Below are positions 33,515 through 42,525 of a DNA stretch of 64,000 nt, piece by piece. Source of the stretch: Pseudomonas fluorescens (lineage in GTDB: Bacteria; Pseudomonadota; Gammaproteobacteria; Pseudomonadales; Pseudomonadaceae). Numbering within the stretch: the stretch's first letter is position 1; each line of letters begins with the position of its first letter. The position numbers were made by a program, and so were the translations under genes. The DNA is taken from the NCBI RefSeq assembly GCF_004683905.1, contig NZ_CP038438.1, forward strand, positions 5,146,001 through 5,210,000. The letters run 5' to 3'. The notes under the pieces are model-generated. The model was not told the DNA's origin. It made no database searches and was given only the letters and a program-made list of their open reading frames with translations.

Positions 33515-34615
33515 CTAAATGCGACCTTCAGGCGCATACGGCGCCGGATCAATAATCGGCGCACGCCCCAGCATCACATCGGCAAACAACTGACACGACG
33601 CCGGCGCCAGCACCAGGCCATTGCGGTAATGCCCGCAGTTCAGCCACAAACCCTCAAACCCCGGCACCCGTCCGATATACGGAATCCCCTCCGGCGAGCC
33701 TGGGCGCAAACCGGCCCAGTGCCCCACCACTTCGGCCTCCGCCAGCGCCGGCAGCAGCTCGACCGCCGAAGCCTTGAGGCTCTGCAACGCGACATCGGTC
33801 GGCGTCTTGTCGTAGCCTTCGTGCTCCAGCGTACTGCCGATCAGAATGTGCCCGTCGCGACGCGGAATCGCATAACGCCCCTTGGCCAGCACCATGCTCG
33901 GCAGGAAATCCGCTGCGCACTTGTAGAGAATCATCTGGCCCTTGACCGGCTCCACCGGCAGCGTCAGGTCCAGCGTCTTGAGCAGATCACCGCTCCATGC
34001 CCCGGCCGTCAGCACCACCTGATCGCCACTGATCACGCCTTTGGACGTCTCGACGCCAACCACCCGCTCGCCTTCGCGAACAAACCCGCTGACTTCGCAT
34101 TGCTCGTGAATCGTCACGTTCGGCAGCGCCAGCAAAGCGGCTTTCAATGATTTGACCAGACGCGGGTTTCGCACATTGGCCACATCAGCCATGTAGATCG
34201 CCCGGGAGAACCCGCCGCCCAACACCGGCACCGCGTCGTGCGCCGCCGAGATATCCACAGCCCGCAGCGGACGGTTTTCCTGCTCGGCCCAAGCCAGCGC
34301 CTCGGCTTCATCCTCCAGATCCAGCCAATACAGGCCGGTGGTGTGCACTTCAGGATCAACCCCGGTATCGGCAAACAGCCGCTCGCCCAGCTGTGGATAA
34401 AAATCCTGCGACCAATGCGCCAGCGCGGTGACTGCCGGGCTATAGCGCCACGGGTACAGCGGTGAAACGATACCGCCGCCGGCCCAGGACGATTCCTGGC
34501 CGACGTTCGAGCGATCCAGCAGCACCACGCTGCGCACTTCGGAGGCGAGGTTGTAGGCGGTCAGCAGGCCAATCACCCCGCCACCGACAATCACCACTTG
34601 CTGTTGCCTGGTCAT
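33515..34615 (-). CDS. thiO: ThiO, glycine oxidase
   Basis: FAD enzyme that oxidises glycine to the imine used in the thiazole half of thiamine. It has 366 residues. The FAD-binding VVIVGGGVIGLLTAYNLA is at the N-terminus, with the ESSWAGGGIVSPLYPWRY block near 47 and the C-terminal HYRNGLVLAPAS flavin contact. The ATG at 34615 gives MTRQQQVVIVGGG; the open frame upstream runs into pilE and is not used. It lies downstream of pilE but after a terminator, so it is probably transcribed separately or by readthrough. Confidence 0.93.
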   Translation of the reverse strand: MTRQQQVVIVGGGVIGLLTAYNLASEVRSVVLLDRSNVGQESSWAGGGIVSPLYPWRYSPAVTALAHWSQDFYPQLGERLFADTGVDPEVHTTGLYWLDLEDEAEALAWAEQENRPLRAVDISAAHDAVPVLGGGFSRAIYMADVANVRNPRLVKSLKAALLALPNVTIHEQCEVSGFVREGERVVGVETSKGVISGDQVVLTAGAWSGDLLKTLDLTLPVEPVKGQMILYKCAADFLPSMVLAKGRYAIPRRDGHILIGSTLEHEGYDKTPTDVALQSLKASAVELLPALAEAEVVGHWAGLRPGSPEGIPYIGRVPGFEGLWLNCGHYRNGLVLAPASCQLFADVMLGRAPIIDPAPYAPEGRI

Positions 34616-34635
34616 GTTTGATCCAACCGTAAAAA

Positions 34636-34665
34636 AGACAGTGGGCGCAAAAAATGCGCCCTTAA
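34636..34665 (-). terminator. Rho-independent terminator after pilE
   Basis: Stem GGGCGCA / TGCGCCC with a five-A loop. On the minus strand it is followed after a few bases by a T-run. It lies between pilE and thiO. Confidence 0.75.
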
Positions 34666-34674
34666 GAAGGTACC

Positions 34675-35076
34675 TCAGCGGCCCCAGCAATCCTTGGTGG
34701 TCAGCCCGGTGGTTGCGTTGTTCATACTTCTGACGCCGGTGTTGGTCAGGGTGAAATCCCCGCACTTGTCGGTGGCCATGGTCGTGCCGGCCTTGCGGGT
34801 GGCCGTCAGCAGGAAGGTCTGATCAGCGATCGTCGGGGTGATGGTGTAGAAATCATTGCCCGTGCTCAGACCGGTGATGCCGGTGTAGACGTTGTTTTTG
34901 GTATAGAAGCGTTCGAGGCTCTGCGCCTGCTCCGAGAGCAGCGACACCACTTCGGCGCGCCGGCCCTTTTTCAGGTATTCGGTGTAGCTCGGTGCGGCGA
35001 TGGTGATGATGATCCCGATGATCGCAATCACGATCATGATTTCGATCAGGGTGAAACCTCGGTTGAATCTGCGCAT
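34675..35076 (-). CDS. pilE: PilE, minor type IV pilin
   Basis: Minor pilin needed for pilus assembly, linking the tip complex to the PilA fibre in P. aeruginosa. It is a 133-residue prepilin with leader MRRFNRG, then FTLIEIM with Glu5, a long hydrophobic helix and a Cys pair (TDKCGDF, KDCWGR) forming a C-terminal loop. It starts 15 bases after the pilY1 stop. There is no pilY2 between them, unlike P. aeruginosa. Confidence 0.93.
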   Translation of the reverse strand: MRRFNRGFTLIEIMIVIAIIGIIITIAAPSYTEYLKKGRRAEVVSLLSEQAQSLERFYTKNNVYTGITGLSTGNDFYTITPTIADQTFLLTATRKAGTTMATDKCGDFTLTNTGVRSMNNATTGLTTKDCWGR

Positions 35077-35091
35077 GCCTCAAACTCTCAC

Positions 35092-38000
35092 TTACTGTAT
35101 TTGTCGCCACATGATACGCCGGCTGCCGCCGCCGGATTTTTCCACCAGTGTGGTGACAGTGCCACTGGAATCGTTGACGATCTTGCGCGTCGCGCCATTG
35201 ACGATGGCGTTCAGGGTCGGAATCCCGCCGGTAAACACCACGCCGCTGGAAATCGTGTCGTTGCTGTCGACCACGCCATCGGCGTTGGTGTCGAGCACCG
35301 CGTAGTTGAGCATCTTACCGCTGAACGCATCGAGTTCGACCAGTTTGCCGGTGCCGAAACTGGCACACGGGTCGGTGGTGTCGACACTGGCGGTGGTAAA
35401 CACGATGCGTCCAAGCACCAGACTGGCCTGATTGATCACCCGCTCGCCGGTCAGCACGTTGTTGTACACCAACGGCAGGTACCAGCCCTTCTCCCCCGGA
35501 TAGGTCGTGTCGTTCTGGCTGGTGGTGATGAACTGCCCGGTGCTGCCGGAGAACACCCCGGTCACTGCTTGCGCCTGCAGGCTGCTGACCGTCAGTTGCC
35601 CGGAACCACCGTCGGCATCCCACACCGAATAAAACGCCTGCAAATCCTTGTTGGTCTTGTCGGCGGTCTCGTTGAATTTGCCGGTGCCGACAAAGATCTG
35701 TTTGCCCCCCAGCGAATTGTCCGCCAGCAGCGGCTGCGCGGTGATCGGTTGAGTCGCCCCGCCCGCCGTAGTGAACAGTGGTTTGCCGGAAAACGCCACG
35801 CCCCAACTGTCGGTCGATGTCGCGCTCAGATCGAATTTCCACAATCGCCCTTTCAGATCACCGCCATAAGCGGCCTGCACCACGTTCGACGAATTGACCT
35901 TGAGCTTCACCGACGACAAACCATTGGTGGTTTCAGTGCTGTCGATCACGATCTTCTTGATCAACGAACCGTCACGCACATCCAGCACATACAAAGCCGC
36001 CACTCCGGAGTTGCTGCCATAACCATTGGCAATGAACGCCGCCCAACGACCATCGGCCAAGCGTGCCACTTCCGGCCGGGCATAGGCGTAACCCAGATCA
36101 TTGAATGCGTTGGCGGTGTTAGCCGTGGCAGGTGCACTGACTTCCCACAGGGCATTGAGCACATTGCCCGCCGACGCGTCGAACAGTTGCAGCGCATAGA
36201 AAGTCTTGCCGCCAGCACCGGTGCCGCCGATGGCCAGGGTTTTCCAGGCGCTGTTGATTTGCGCGTCATACACACCGACCTGACCGTCCACCAGAAACTT
36301 GTGGCTGACGCCATTGATGTACGCCGGGTCGGCAATCAGCCGCAGCGACGGCAACACGCTGGACGGCATGTAGGCATAACGCCGGGTGCCGTTGGCCGAG
36401 TTGATCACGTTGACGAAACCGTCGTTGGCATTCACCACCAGACTTGAATTCATGTTCGCCGATTTGGTGGTCAGATACGTGGTGTAGGTGGTGTCACCCG
36501 AGAGGTCGGAGGCGGTTTTATCGCTGGGCGAGGCCAGCACCAGCGGTGAGTTGATGACGTCGCCAAGCAACACGCTGCGCACTTTCAGCCCGGTCTTGTT
36601 GGTGCCCTTGCTCCACTCCACCAGATCGCTGCCGCTGATACCGGTGGGCAGGCTCTGGCTGAGCGTCGTCTGTTGGGCCGCGGAAAAGTTGCCATAGGCC
36701 AGAGTCACGGCGGCATTGCTGCTGGTGTTCCACGATTGATAGGTCGGTGCGGTCGCGCCCGGCACGATGGTGGTATCGGTGGTCCACAACGCTGCCGAGG
36801 TGTTCACCGCGCCAGCCGAAGTGAAGCCAAAGGATTTGATCGTGCCGCGCCAGTCCTTGGGGTCGTAACTGGTCTGGAAATAACTGGTGCCACTGGCCAG
36901 CGTGGTGCCGCTGGTGACACCGCTGCCGCCGGAGCCGGCCTTGGAAGTGATGTCGCTCAAGGCCGAGGACAGCGCGGTGTTGAGGCCGGTGCTGTCGGTG
37001 GCCTGGTAATACTTGCCCTGCCCATAGGCAGCGGCGTCGGAAAGCATGTCGTTGTCGGCGGTAAAGCCGACGGTGTAGGTGTTCATGTTCTGCTTGGGAA
37101 AATCCGCCGAACTCCAGCTCTTGCCCGCCGCATCGACGCCGGTCGAACGCATGTCGATGTCGTAGGCGAACTTGGCGATGTCATCCAGATACAGCGTGTC
37201 GCCTTCATTGTCTCCATTGAGGTTGTTGCCGTCATTGTTGATGCCGTCCCAGTTCGGCAAGCGACTTCCGCCCAACGGGTCATTGGTGGGAAACGTGCGG
37301 TCATACGTCGGAAGGCCGTCGGTGATCACTACGCCATAGTTCTTCTGGCAGCGGTACTGGATCGGACTGGTGTAAGTGGTGGGTGTGCTGTTGTAGTACG
37401 GCGTCATGCCGCGCATGTACCGGGTGATTTCGTAATAGGTTTCCGCCAATGGCGTGTTGGCCACGGCCCCCAAACCACCGATCGCCGAAATCAACGCATT
37501 GTAGTTGGCGTCGGCCTGCGCCTGGGTCACGCTGCCGGAGACCGGCGACAGATCACTGATGGAACGAGCGATGTATCCTCCGTTCCCGGGGTTGTTGCTG
37601 GTCACCGGGTTGAAGGTCGACAGGCCCATGCGCAAGTTACGGTTGCTGGTGACCAGTGCGGTGGACACGTTGCGCGCGACGTTGATCCGATAGTCGTTGG
37701 GAATCGCCCCGGTGGTGAAGTCGCGCGTGCCGTTGTTGATCGCCAGCCCGACCACATAGGCGATGTAATCCCCCGTGTAGCGAGTATTGCCGCCGCCCAC
37801 CGGATCAGGCAGTTTCAGGCACAACGGCGCGACGCTGTTGTTGTAGAAGGCGAAGGCGCCGCCGGAGCAACCGGAGGTCGGCAGGTTCGAGAGAAACACC
37901 GGATCGCCAGTGATCGCCGTCGAACTCAGGCACAGCCCGAGCAACGCATTACATTGCCGGGCCGGTGTACGCGTGACGTCGGGGTCGAATCCTGCCGCGT

Positions 38001-38175
38001 AAATGATGCTGTTCATGCTGCCGGAATCATCGATCAGCAACATCACGTTGGGCGGCACCGCCGCAGCACTCAACAGTGGCGAATCGGACGGCGTGAACGC
38101 ATACGCCGGCGCCGCCAGATACAAGCTCAGCAGCATCCCCGCCAACAACGTCCGGCAGCGCTCAATACTTCGCAT
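35092..38175 (-). CDS. pilY1: PilY1, pilus tip adhesin and assembly factor
   Basis: A large secreted or tip protein of 1027 residues, for adhesion, surface sensing and pilus extension. It has a signal peptide (CRTLLAGMLLSLYLAAPAYA) and an N-terminal von Willebrand A-like domain with the metal-site DDSGSMN near residue 50. The C-terminal half is a beta-propeller (Neisseria PilC type), with repeated Val-Asn-Asp-Gly segments and an EF-hand-like calcium site DTNADGVVDSND near residue 965. I chose the ATG at 38175 (MRSIERC); it overlaps the pilX end. A central Gly/Ser/Thr-rich stretch lies near residues 430-450. Confidence 0.95.
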   Translation of the reverse strand: MRSIERCRTLLAGMLLSLYLAAPAYAFTPSDSPLLSAAAVPPNVMLLIDDSGSMNSIIYAAGFDPDVTRTPARQCNALLGLCLSSTAITGDPVFLSNLPTSGCSGGAFAFYNNSVAPLCLKLPDPVGGGNTRYTGDYIAYVVGLAINNGTRDFTTGAIPNDYRINVARNVSTALVTSNRNLRMGLSTFNPVTSNNPGNGGYIARSISDLSPVSGSVTQAQADANYNALISAIGGLGAVANTPLAETYYEITRYMRGMTPYYNSTPTTYTSPIQYRCQKNYGVVITDGLPTYDRTFPTNDPLGGSRLPNWDGINNDGNNLNGDNEGDTLYLDDIAKFAYDIDMRSTGVDAAGKSWSSADFPKQNMNTYTVGFTADNDMLSDAAAYGQGKYYQATDSTGLNTALSSALSDITSKAGSGGSGVTSGTTLASGTSYFQTSYDPKDWRGTIKSFGFTSAGAVNTSAALWTTDTTIVPGATAPTYQSWNTSSNAAVTLAYGNFSAAQQTTLSQSLPTGISGSDLVEWSKGTNKTGLKVRSVLLGDVINSPLVLASPSDKTASDLSGDTTYTTYLTTKSANMNSSLVVNANDGFVNVINSANGTRRYAYMPSSVLPSLRLIADPAYINGVSHKFLVDGQVGVYDAQINSAWKTLAIGGTGAGGKTFYALQLFDASAGNVLNALWEVSAPATANTANAFNDLGYAYARPEVARLADGRWAAFIANGYGSNSGVAALYVLDVRDGSLIKKIVIDSTETTNGLSSVKLKVNSSNVVQAAYGGDLKGRLWKFDLSATSTDSWGVAFSGKPLFTTAGGATQPITAQPLLADNSLGGKQIFVGTGKFNETADKTNKDLQAFYSVWDADGGSGQLTVSSLQAQAVTGVFSGSTGQFITTSQNDTTYPGEKGWYLPLVYNNVLTGERVINQASLVLGRIVFTTASVDTTDPCASFGTGKLVELDAFSGKMLNYAVLDTNADGVVDSNDTISSGVVFTGGIPTLNAIVNGATRKIVNDSSGTVTTLVEKSGGGSRRIMWRQIQ

Positions 38176-38656
38176 AGACACTCTCCACCACACTGCGCGA
38201 AGTACCAGCAATGCCGACAGCGGTCACTCGGTACAGGGTCGCCGACGTGTTGCTCGGCACGTTGACCGCCGTCAGGGTGGTGCCAATGTTCTGCACCCCA
38301 TAAAAGCCATTACCGGCAGCGATCCATGTGACCCCGGAAGTCGAATTGAGCCCCGCCGCACTGACCACCGAAGACTCTGCCGGCGGTGCACACTGTGTAG
38401 TGCTGGCACACACCGCCAGCGAATAACTGTCGAGCTGCACCGCACTCTCGCCGATACGCAACGCCGCCTCGGCGGTCTGGAACGACTGATTGCGCAGGCT
38501 GACGCTGCCGGCCATTTTTTCCTGCAGGTTGGCGCTCTGCATCGAGGACAGCCCGATCAAGGTCAGCAGCAACAGAAACACCAGACTGACCAGCAACACC
38601 ATGCCACGCTGGTTTTGCCGCTGGTCGAAAGTCATCCTCATCGGCCCGGCCCTCAT
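38162..38656 (-). CDS. pilX: PilX, minor type IV pilin
   Basis: GspK-like minor pilin at the pilus tip. It has 164 residues, with a long leader ending QNQRG, then MVLLVSLVFLLLLTLIG. The residue at mature position 5 is Val instead of Glu, the feature of tip-most GspK/PilX pilins. A Cys pair (AVCASTTQC) follows near residue 85. The ATG overlaps the pilW stop (ATGA); Met at 38641 or 38635 would give shorter leaders. It is part of the fimU-pilE operon. Confidence 0.93.
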   Translation of the reverse strand: MRAGPMRMTFDQRQNQRGMVLLVSLVFLLLLTLIGLSSMQSANLQEKMAGSVSLRNQSFQTAEAALRIGESAVQLDSYSLAVCASTTQCAPPAESSVVSAAGLNSTSGVTWIAAGNGFYGVQNIGTTLTAVNVPSNTSATLYRVTAVGIAGTSRSVVESVYAKY

Positions 38657-39366
38657 TGCAAGCGGTTGCGCAAAGCGGCAACCACGTTGAAGGTTTGATT
38701 GGCCACCCGGTTGTTCGGGTCAGTGAGGGTCAGGCTCAGTCGCACACTGCGGATGCGCGCCGGATCGCTAGGGTTGGCACTGTAGGAGGACGCCGCGACG
38801 TCAGTGGCGGACGTCGCCAGACCGAACATCACAGTGAAGGCGCTGACGTTGTTCACCAACACCTGTTGGGTCGGCGTGCCGCTGCCGGTGCCCATGAGAA
38901 TCTGGTTGTTGCTGAAGCTGTAGATCAAGCGGCGGATCGGAAAAGCGATCTGCCCGCTCGCTGCCGCCCGCAACCCGGTATAGGCCGTGGCGCTGTTGCG
39001 GCAATCGGAGACCACCGTCCAGGTCGGCGTGCCACCACTGCCGCCGACATCAGCGGTAACCAGAGTCAGCTTGAGGTTGCTGTTGTCCCAACTGATCGGG
39101 GTGATCTGCGCCGCGGTGAAATCCCCTGCCGAGCTCGCATCAGTAATCGTGCCCAGACAGCCGAACATGCCGACCATGCGCAGTTCCTGAATCATCTTGC
39201 TCAGGACAAAACGTGCGTCTTCCTGCATCGCAGCGGCGGTGTTCTGGCTGACGTAAGTGTTTTTGGCTGCAAGGAACGTCTGCACCACCCCCAGTACGAT
39301 GATCAGCCCAAGCGCTAGCGCGATGAGCATTTCGATCAGGCCGAACCCCCGCTGATCATGCTTCAT
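38653..39366 (-). CDS. pilW: PilW, minor type IV pilin
   Basis: Minor pilin of the tip-priming complex, GspJ-like. It has 237 residues: leader MKHDQRG, then FGLIEMLIALALGLIIVLG with Glu5, then the conserved AAAMQEDARFVLSKMIQELRMVGMFGC region. The start overlaps the pilV stop by four bases and the stop overlaps pilX. Confidence 0.93.
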   Translation of the reverse strand: MKHDQRGFGLIEMLIALALGLIIVLGVVQTFLAAKNTYVSQNTAAAMQEDARFVLSKMIQELRMVGMFGCLGTITDASSAGDFTAAQITPISWDNSNLKLTLVTADVGGSGGTPTWTVVSDCRNSATAYTGLRAAASGQIAFPIRRLIYSFSNNQILMGTGSGTPTQQVLVNNVSAFTVMFGLATSATDVAASSYSANPSDPARIRSVRLSLTLTDPNNRVANQTFNVVAALRNRLQ

Positions 39367-39812
39367 GGCGTGGCCACCGGATCGACCGTGGCGCGACTGG
39401 TCAGAACGAAGCTGCGGGTGGTACCGGTGGCATTCGCCGCCCGTGAGTCATTCCAGTTGATGGTGATGGTGTACACCCGTTGATTGAGGGTGATCGTGCC
39501 CGTGGCGGTCGGCCCGCCGAAATTGACGATGTTAGTGGTGAAATCGTAGAGATCCTGATCGCGGGCGACGCTGAGGTTGCCGGCGGTCGGCGGCGTGACC
39601 GTGTAATCGGCAGCGGAATTGGCGCGGATGCGGTCCATCATGTCGTAGGCGATGAAGCTGGCCTGACTGGTCATTCGCGAACTGTCAGTGTACTTCAGCG
39701 CATTTACTTGAACGGCAGCCGCGCCCAATATCCCGACGGTCAGAATCAGCAACGCGACCAGCACTTCGATCAGCGACATGCCCTCCTGTGCCTGTGTGCT
39801 CCCTGCCCTCAT
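39363..39812 (-). CDS. pilV: PilV, minor type IV pilin
   Basis: GspI-like minor pilin. It has 149 residues: leader MRAGSTQAQEG, then MSLIEVLVALLILTVGILG with Glu5, then the usual SSRMTSQASFIAYDMMDRIRAN block. I chose the ATG at 39812 because it overlaps the fimU stop (ATGA); the Met at 39851 lies inside fimU. It is translationally coupled to both neighbours. Confidence 0.92.
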   Translation of the reverse strand: MRAGSTQAQEGMSLIEVLVALLILTVGILGAAAVQVNALKYTDSSRMTSQASFIAYDMMDRIRANSAADYTVTPPTAGNLSVARDQDLYDFTTNIVNFGGPTATGTITLNQRVYTITINWNDSRAANATGTTRSFVLTSRATVDPVATP

Positions 39813-40282
39813 CCGCAACTTCCACCCAATTGAATTCGTCCGTTCAGACACACGTTCAGCGTCCTGCTTTGCGTTCCCAGTACGTAACTGATGACCACCG
39901 CTGTCGACGGCGCCGCCAAGCCACCCAGATTATTGAAATCCAGTGCGGTCACTCCTGAGGGTAGCGTCAGAGTCGCGCCGCTGCTCATCGCTGGAACAAC
40001 CCGTAATACATTGGCCGGAGTGCCAGTACTGTCGTAGACCGACAATTCGCCGGTCCACACGCTGCCGCCGGCGCTCGGGCGCAAGCGTGTGGTCACGCCG
40101 CGATCAATCGCCTCCAGCCGCGCGTAGTTGATGGCGCGCTGCAGGTCGCCCATTTCGGTGTCGGCCTTGCTGCTCTGGATCGAGCGGGTGAAGCCCGGCA
40201 CCGCCAGGGTGATGAGGATCACCATCACCGCTACCGCAGCCAACAACTCGGGCAGCGTGAAACCTTTTGTACGATGATCCAT
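39809..40282 (-). CDS. fimU: FimU, minor type IV pilin (GspH/FimT family)
   Basis: First gene of the minor-pilin operon. It has 157 residues: leader MDHRTKG, then FTLPELLAAVAVMVILITLA with Glu5, the GspH block GDLQRAINYARLEAIDRGV near residue 48, and a C-terminal Cys pair (NVCLNGRIQLGGSC). The ATG at 40282 gives a seven-residue leader; the longer upstream frame overlaps the fimT leader and is not credible. In P. aeruginosa the operon is controlled by AlgR; I could not identify that site here. Confidence 0.92.
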   Translation of the reverse strand: MDHRTKGFTLPELLAAVAVMVILITLAVPGFTRSIQSSKADTEMGDLQRAINYARLEAIDRGVTTRLRPSAGGSVWTGELSVYDSTGTPANVLRVVPAMSSGATLTLPSGVTALDFNNLGGLAAPSTAVVISYVLGTQSRTLNVCLNGRIQLGGSCG

Positions 40283-40413
40283 CGATGCCCTCCGTTGCCG
40301 TCGGCTATACCTGCTTCTACAAACTAGAACATTCAACCGGCCCGCGTCGGTTGATTTGCCCTGCCCGGCGAAAAGGATCGCGCCGGGCTTCATGCTCCAC
40401 GGAGGGAGTTGTC

Positions 40414-40983
40414 ATGCCGCAACAGGGTTTCAGCCTGATTGAATTGCTTATGGGACTGGCGATTGGCGCAATTGTTCTGTCGCTGGTCAGCCCGGCGTTC
40501 GCCACCTTCACCGAGTCGACCCATCGCGACCAAGCGGCGCAGTCGCTGCTCGACGGAATTCGCAACGCCCGCACCCTGGCCATCACCCGCAACCAGAGCG
40601 TGGTAATCCATGGCATCAACGGCGACTGGAGTCAGGGCTGGCGGATCATTCTGGATATCAGCGGCAAGGGGTCGCTGGACAGCAGCAACCCGCTGCTGGT
40701 GGAGCATACGAGTGACGGGCGGACACCGATTGTCGGTAATTGGGCGGTCAGTCGTTACGTGCGCTTCAGCAGTCTTGGACAACCGCTGATGCCCGGGCGG
40801 GCATTTCAGGCAGGGACATTACATATCTGTTCGGCACGCGAGCCGGTCAGCCAGCGCCAGGTGGTGCTGGCGGCAACCGGCCGGGTGCGCCTGACCAGCG
40901 CAAAGGCTGAGCAGGCGCTGTGCCTGAAGGCGAAGAGCGTCAGATCGAACGGACGCGCAGCTCTTTCGGCATCGAGAAGGTGA
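40414..40983 (+). CDS. fimT: FimT-like pseudopilin (GspH family), divergent from fimU
   Basis: A 189-residue prepilin with leader MPQQG, then FSLIELLMGLAIGAIVLSLV with Glu5, and the GspH block AAQSLLDGIRNARTLAITRNQSVVIHG near residue 45. FimT proteins are linked to DNA binding by type IV pili in natural transformation in some gammaproteobacteria; the basic C-terminus here (RLTSAKAEQ... then KSVRSNGRAALSASRR) would suit that but does not prove it. A strong ribosome site GGAGGGAG precedes the ATG. It faces ispH and their 3' ends overlap by 44 bases. Confidence 0.88.
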   Translation: MPQQGFSLIELLMGLAIGAIVLSLVSPAFATFTESTHRDQAAQSLLDGIRNARTLAITRNQSVVIHGINGDWSQGWRIILDISGKGSLDSSNPLLVEHTSDGRTPIVGNWAVSRYVRFSSLGQPLMPGRAFQAGTLHICSAREPVSQRQVVLAATGRVRLTSAKAEQALCLKAKSVRSNGRAALSASRR

Positions 40984-41884
40984 TGTTCTCTTCGCGACCG
41001 GCCAGTTCATCGGCACCGGTCGCGCCCCAGGCTTGCAACTGCTGGATCACGCCGCGAACCAGCACTTCCGGTGCGGAGGCACCAGCGGTGATGCCTATGC
41101 GCTCGACACCCTCGAACCAGCTCTTCTGCAGGTCTTCGGCGCCGTCGATCAGGTAGGCCGGCGTGGCCATGCGTTCGGCCAGCTCACGCAGGCGGTTGGA
41201 GTTGGAGCTGTTCGGGCTGCCCACCACCAACACCACATCGCATTCGTCGGCCAGTTGCTTGACCGCGTCCTGACGGTTTTGCGTGGCGTAGCAGATGTCG
41301 TCCTTGCGCGGACCACCGATGGCCGGGAAACGTGTGCGCAGGGCATCGATCACCCGACTGGTGTCGTCCATCGACAGGGTGGTCTGGGTCACGAACGCCA
41401 GTTTTTCCGGGTTCCGTACTTGCAGTTCGGCTACGTCTTTCTCGTCTTCGACGAGGTAGATCGCGCCGCCGTTACTGCCGTCGTACTGGCCCATGGTGCC
41501 TTCGACTTCCGGGTGACCGGCGTGGCCGATCAGGATGCACTCACGGCCGTCGCGGCTGTATTTCGCGACTTCAATGTGCACCTTGGTCACCAGCGGGCAA
41601 GTGGCGTCGAATACCTTCAGGCCACGGCCGGCGGCTTCGCTGCGTACGGCTTGAGAAACGCCGTGAGCACTGAAGATTACGATGACGTCGTCCGGCACCT
41701 GATCCAGCTCCTCGACGAAGATCGCGCCACGGCTGCGCAGGTCTTCAACGACGAACTTGTTGTGCACCACTTCATGACGCACGTAGATCGGCGGCCCGAA
41801 GACTTCCAGGGCGCGGTTGACGATTTCGATCGCCCGGTCCACGCCGGCGCAGAAGCCACGGGGGTTGGCGAGTTTGATTTGCAT
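40940..41884 (-). CDS. ispH: IspH, 4-hydroxy-3-methylbut-2-enyl diphosphate reductase
   Basis: Last step of the MEP isoprenoid pathway, giving IPP and DMAPP, the building blocks used by IspB. It has 314 residues. The three iron-sulfur cysteines are in RGFCAGV near residue 12, ATCPLVTKVH near 97 and DDICYATQNRQ near 197; the HGVSQAV, GHAGHPEVEGT and SPNSSNSNRL substrate segments are present. The ATG at 41884 gives MQIKLANPRGFCAG. It is the last gene of the ribF-ileS-lspA-fkpB-ispH run, after a REPIN. Confidence 0.97.
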   Translation of the reverse strand: MQIKLANPRGFCAGVDRAIEIVNRALEVFGPPIYVRHEVVHNKFVVEDLRSRGAIFVEELDQVPDDVIVIFSAHGVSQAVRSEAAGRGLKVFDATCPLVTKVHIEVAKYSRDGRECILIGHAGHPEVEGTMGQYDGSNGGAIYLVEDEKDVAELQVRNPEKLAFVTQTTLSMDDTSRVIDALRTRFPAIGGPRKDDICYATQNRQDAVKQLADECDVVLVVGSPNSSNSNRLRELAERMATPAYLIDGAEDLQKSWFEGVERIGITAGASAPEVLVRGVIQQLQAWGATGADELAGREENITFSMPKELRVRSI

Positions 41885-41964
41885 GCTGTGCCTCGTGTCT
41901 TGCGCGCGAAATAAATTTACGTCCTGCTGATCGAGCACATTGCTCAAATCCAGCAAAAATCCAA

Positions 41965-42053
41965 TGTGGGAGCGGGCTTGCTCGCGAAAGCAGTGTGTCA
42001 GACAACTTCTATGTTGAATGTCAGTCAGCATTCGCGAGCAAGCCCGCTCCCAC
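41965..42053. repeat. REPIN, GCGGGCTTGCTCGCG type
   Basis: Inverted REP pair inside the fkpB-ispH gap. The outermost right arm ends CTCCCACC instead of CCCACA, breaking one terminal pair. Confidence 0.9.
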
Positions 42054-42072
42054 CATTGTTCTGCGGTGTCAC

Positions 42073-42525
42073 TCAGATCGCTTTGACGTTGATGATCTCG
42101 ACGTCAAAGGTCAGCGTCTTGCCGGCCAGCGGGTGGTTGAAGTCGATGGTCACTTGCGCGTCATCGAACTCTTTCACCACACCCGGCAGCTCAGTATTGG
42201 CCGCATCATTGAAGATCACCAGCAAACCCGGCGACAACTCCATGTCGACGAACTGCGAACGCGGGATGATCTGTACGTTTTGCGGATTCGGCTGGCCGAA
42301 AGCGTTTTCCGGCTCGACGGTCAGCGTACGCTTGTCGCCGGCCTTGAAGCCGAACAATGCCGCTTCGAATCCCGGCAGCAGATTGCCGTCGCCGACCTTG
42401 AAGGTCGCCGGAGCCTTGTCGAACGTGCTGTCGACCGTGTCGCCGTTCTCCAGGCGCAATGCAAAGTGCAAAGTGACTTCCGTGTTCTGGCCGATGCGTT
42501 GCTCAGCCAATACCTGTTCAGTCAT
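42073..42525 (-). CDS. fkpB: FkpB (SlpA), FKBP-type peptidyl-prolyl isomerase
   Basis: A small cytoplasmic isomerase/chaperone of the SlyD/SlpA type, 150 residues. The FKBP part has FALRLENGDTVDSTFDKAPATFKVGDGNLLPGFEAALFG, and the insert-in-flap chaperone domain follows (EPENAFGQPNPQNVQIIPRSQF), ending in DFNHPLAGKTLTFDVEI. There is no metal-binding His tail, which favours SlpA over SlyD. It overlaps lspA by eight bases. Conservation of the lspA-fkpB-ispH order supports the call. Confidence 0.93.
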   Translation of the reverse strand: MTEQVLAEQRIGQNTEVTLHFALRLENGDTVDSTFDKAPATFKVGDGNLLPGFEAALFGFKAGDKRTLTVEPENAFGQPNPQNVQIIPRSQFVDMELSPGLLVIFNDAANTELPGVVKEFDDAQVTIDFNHPLAGKTLTFDVEIINVKAI

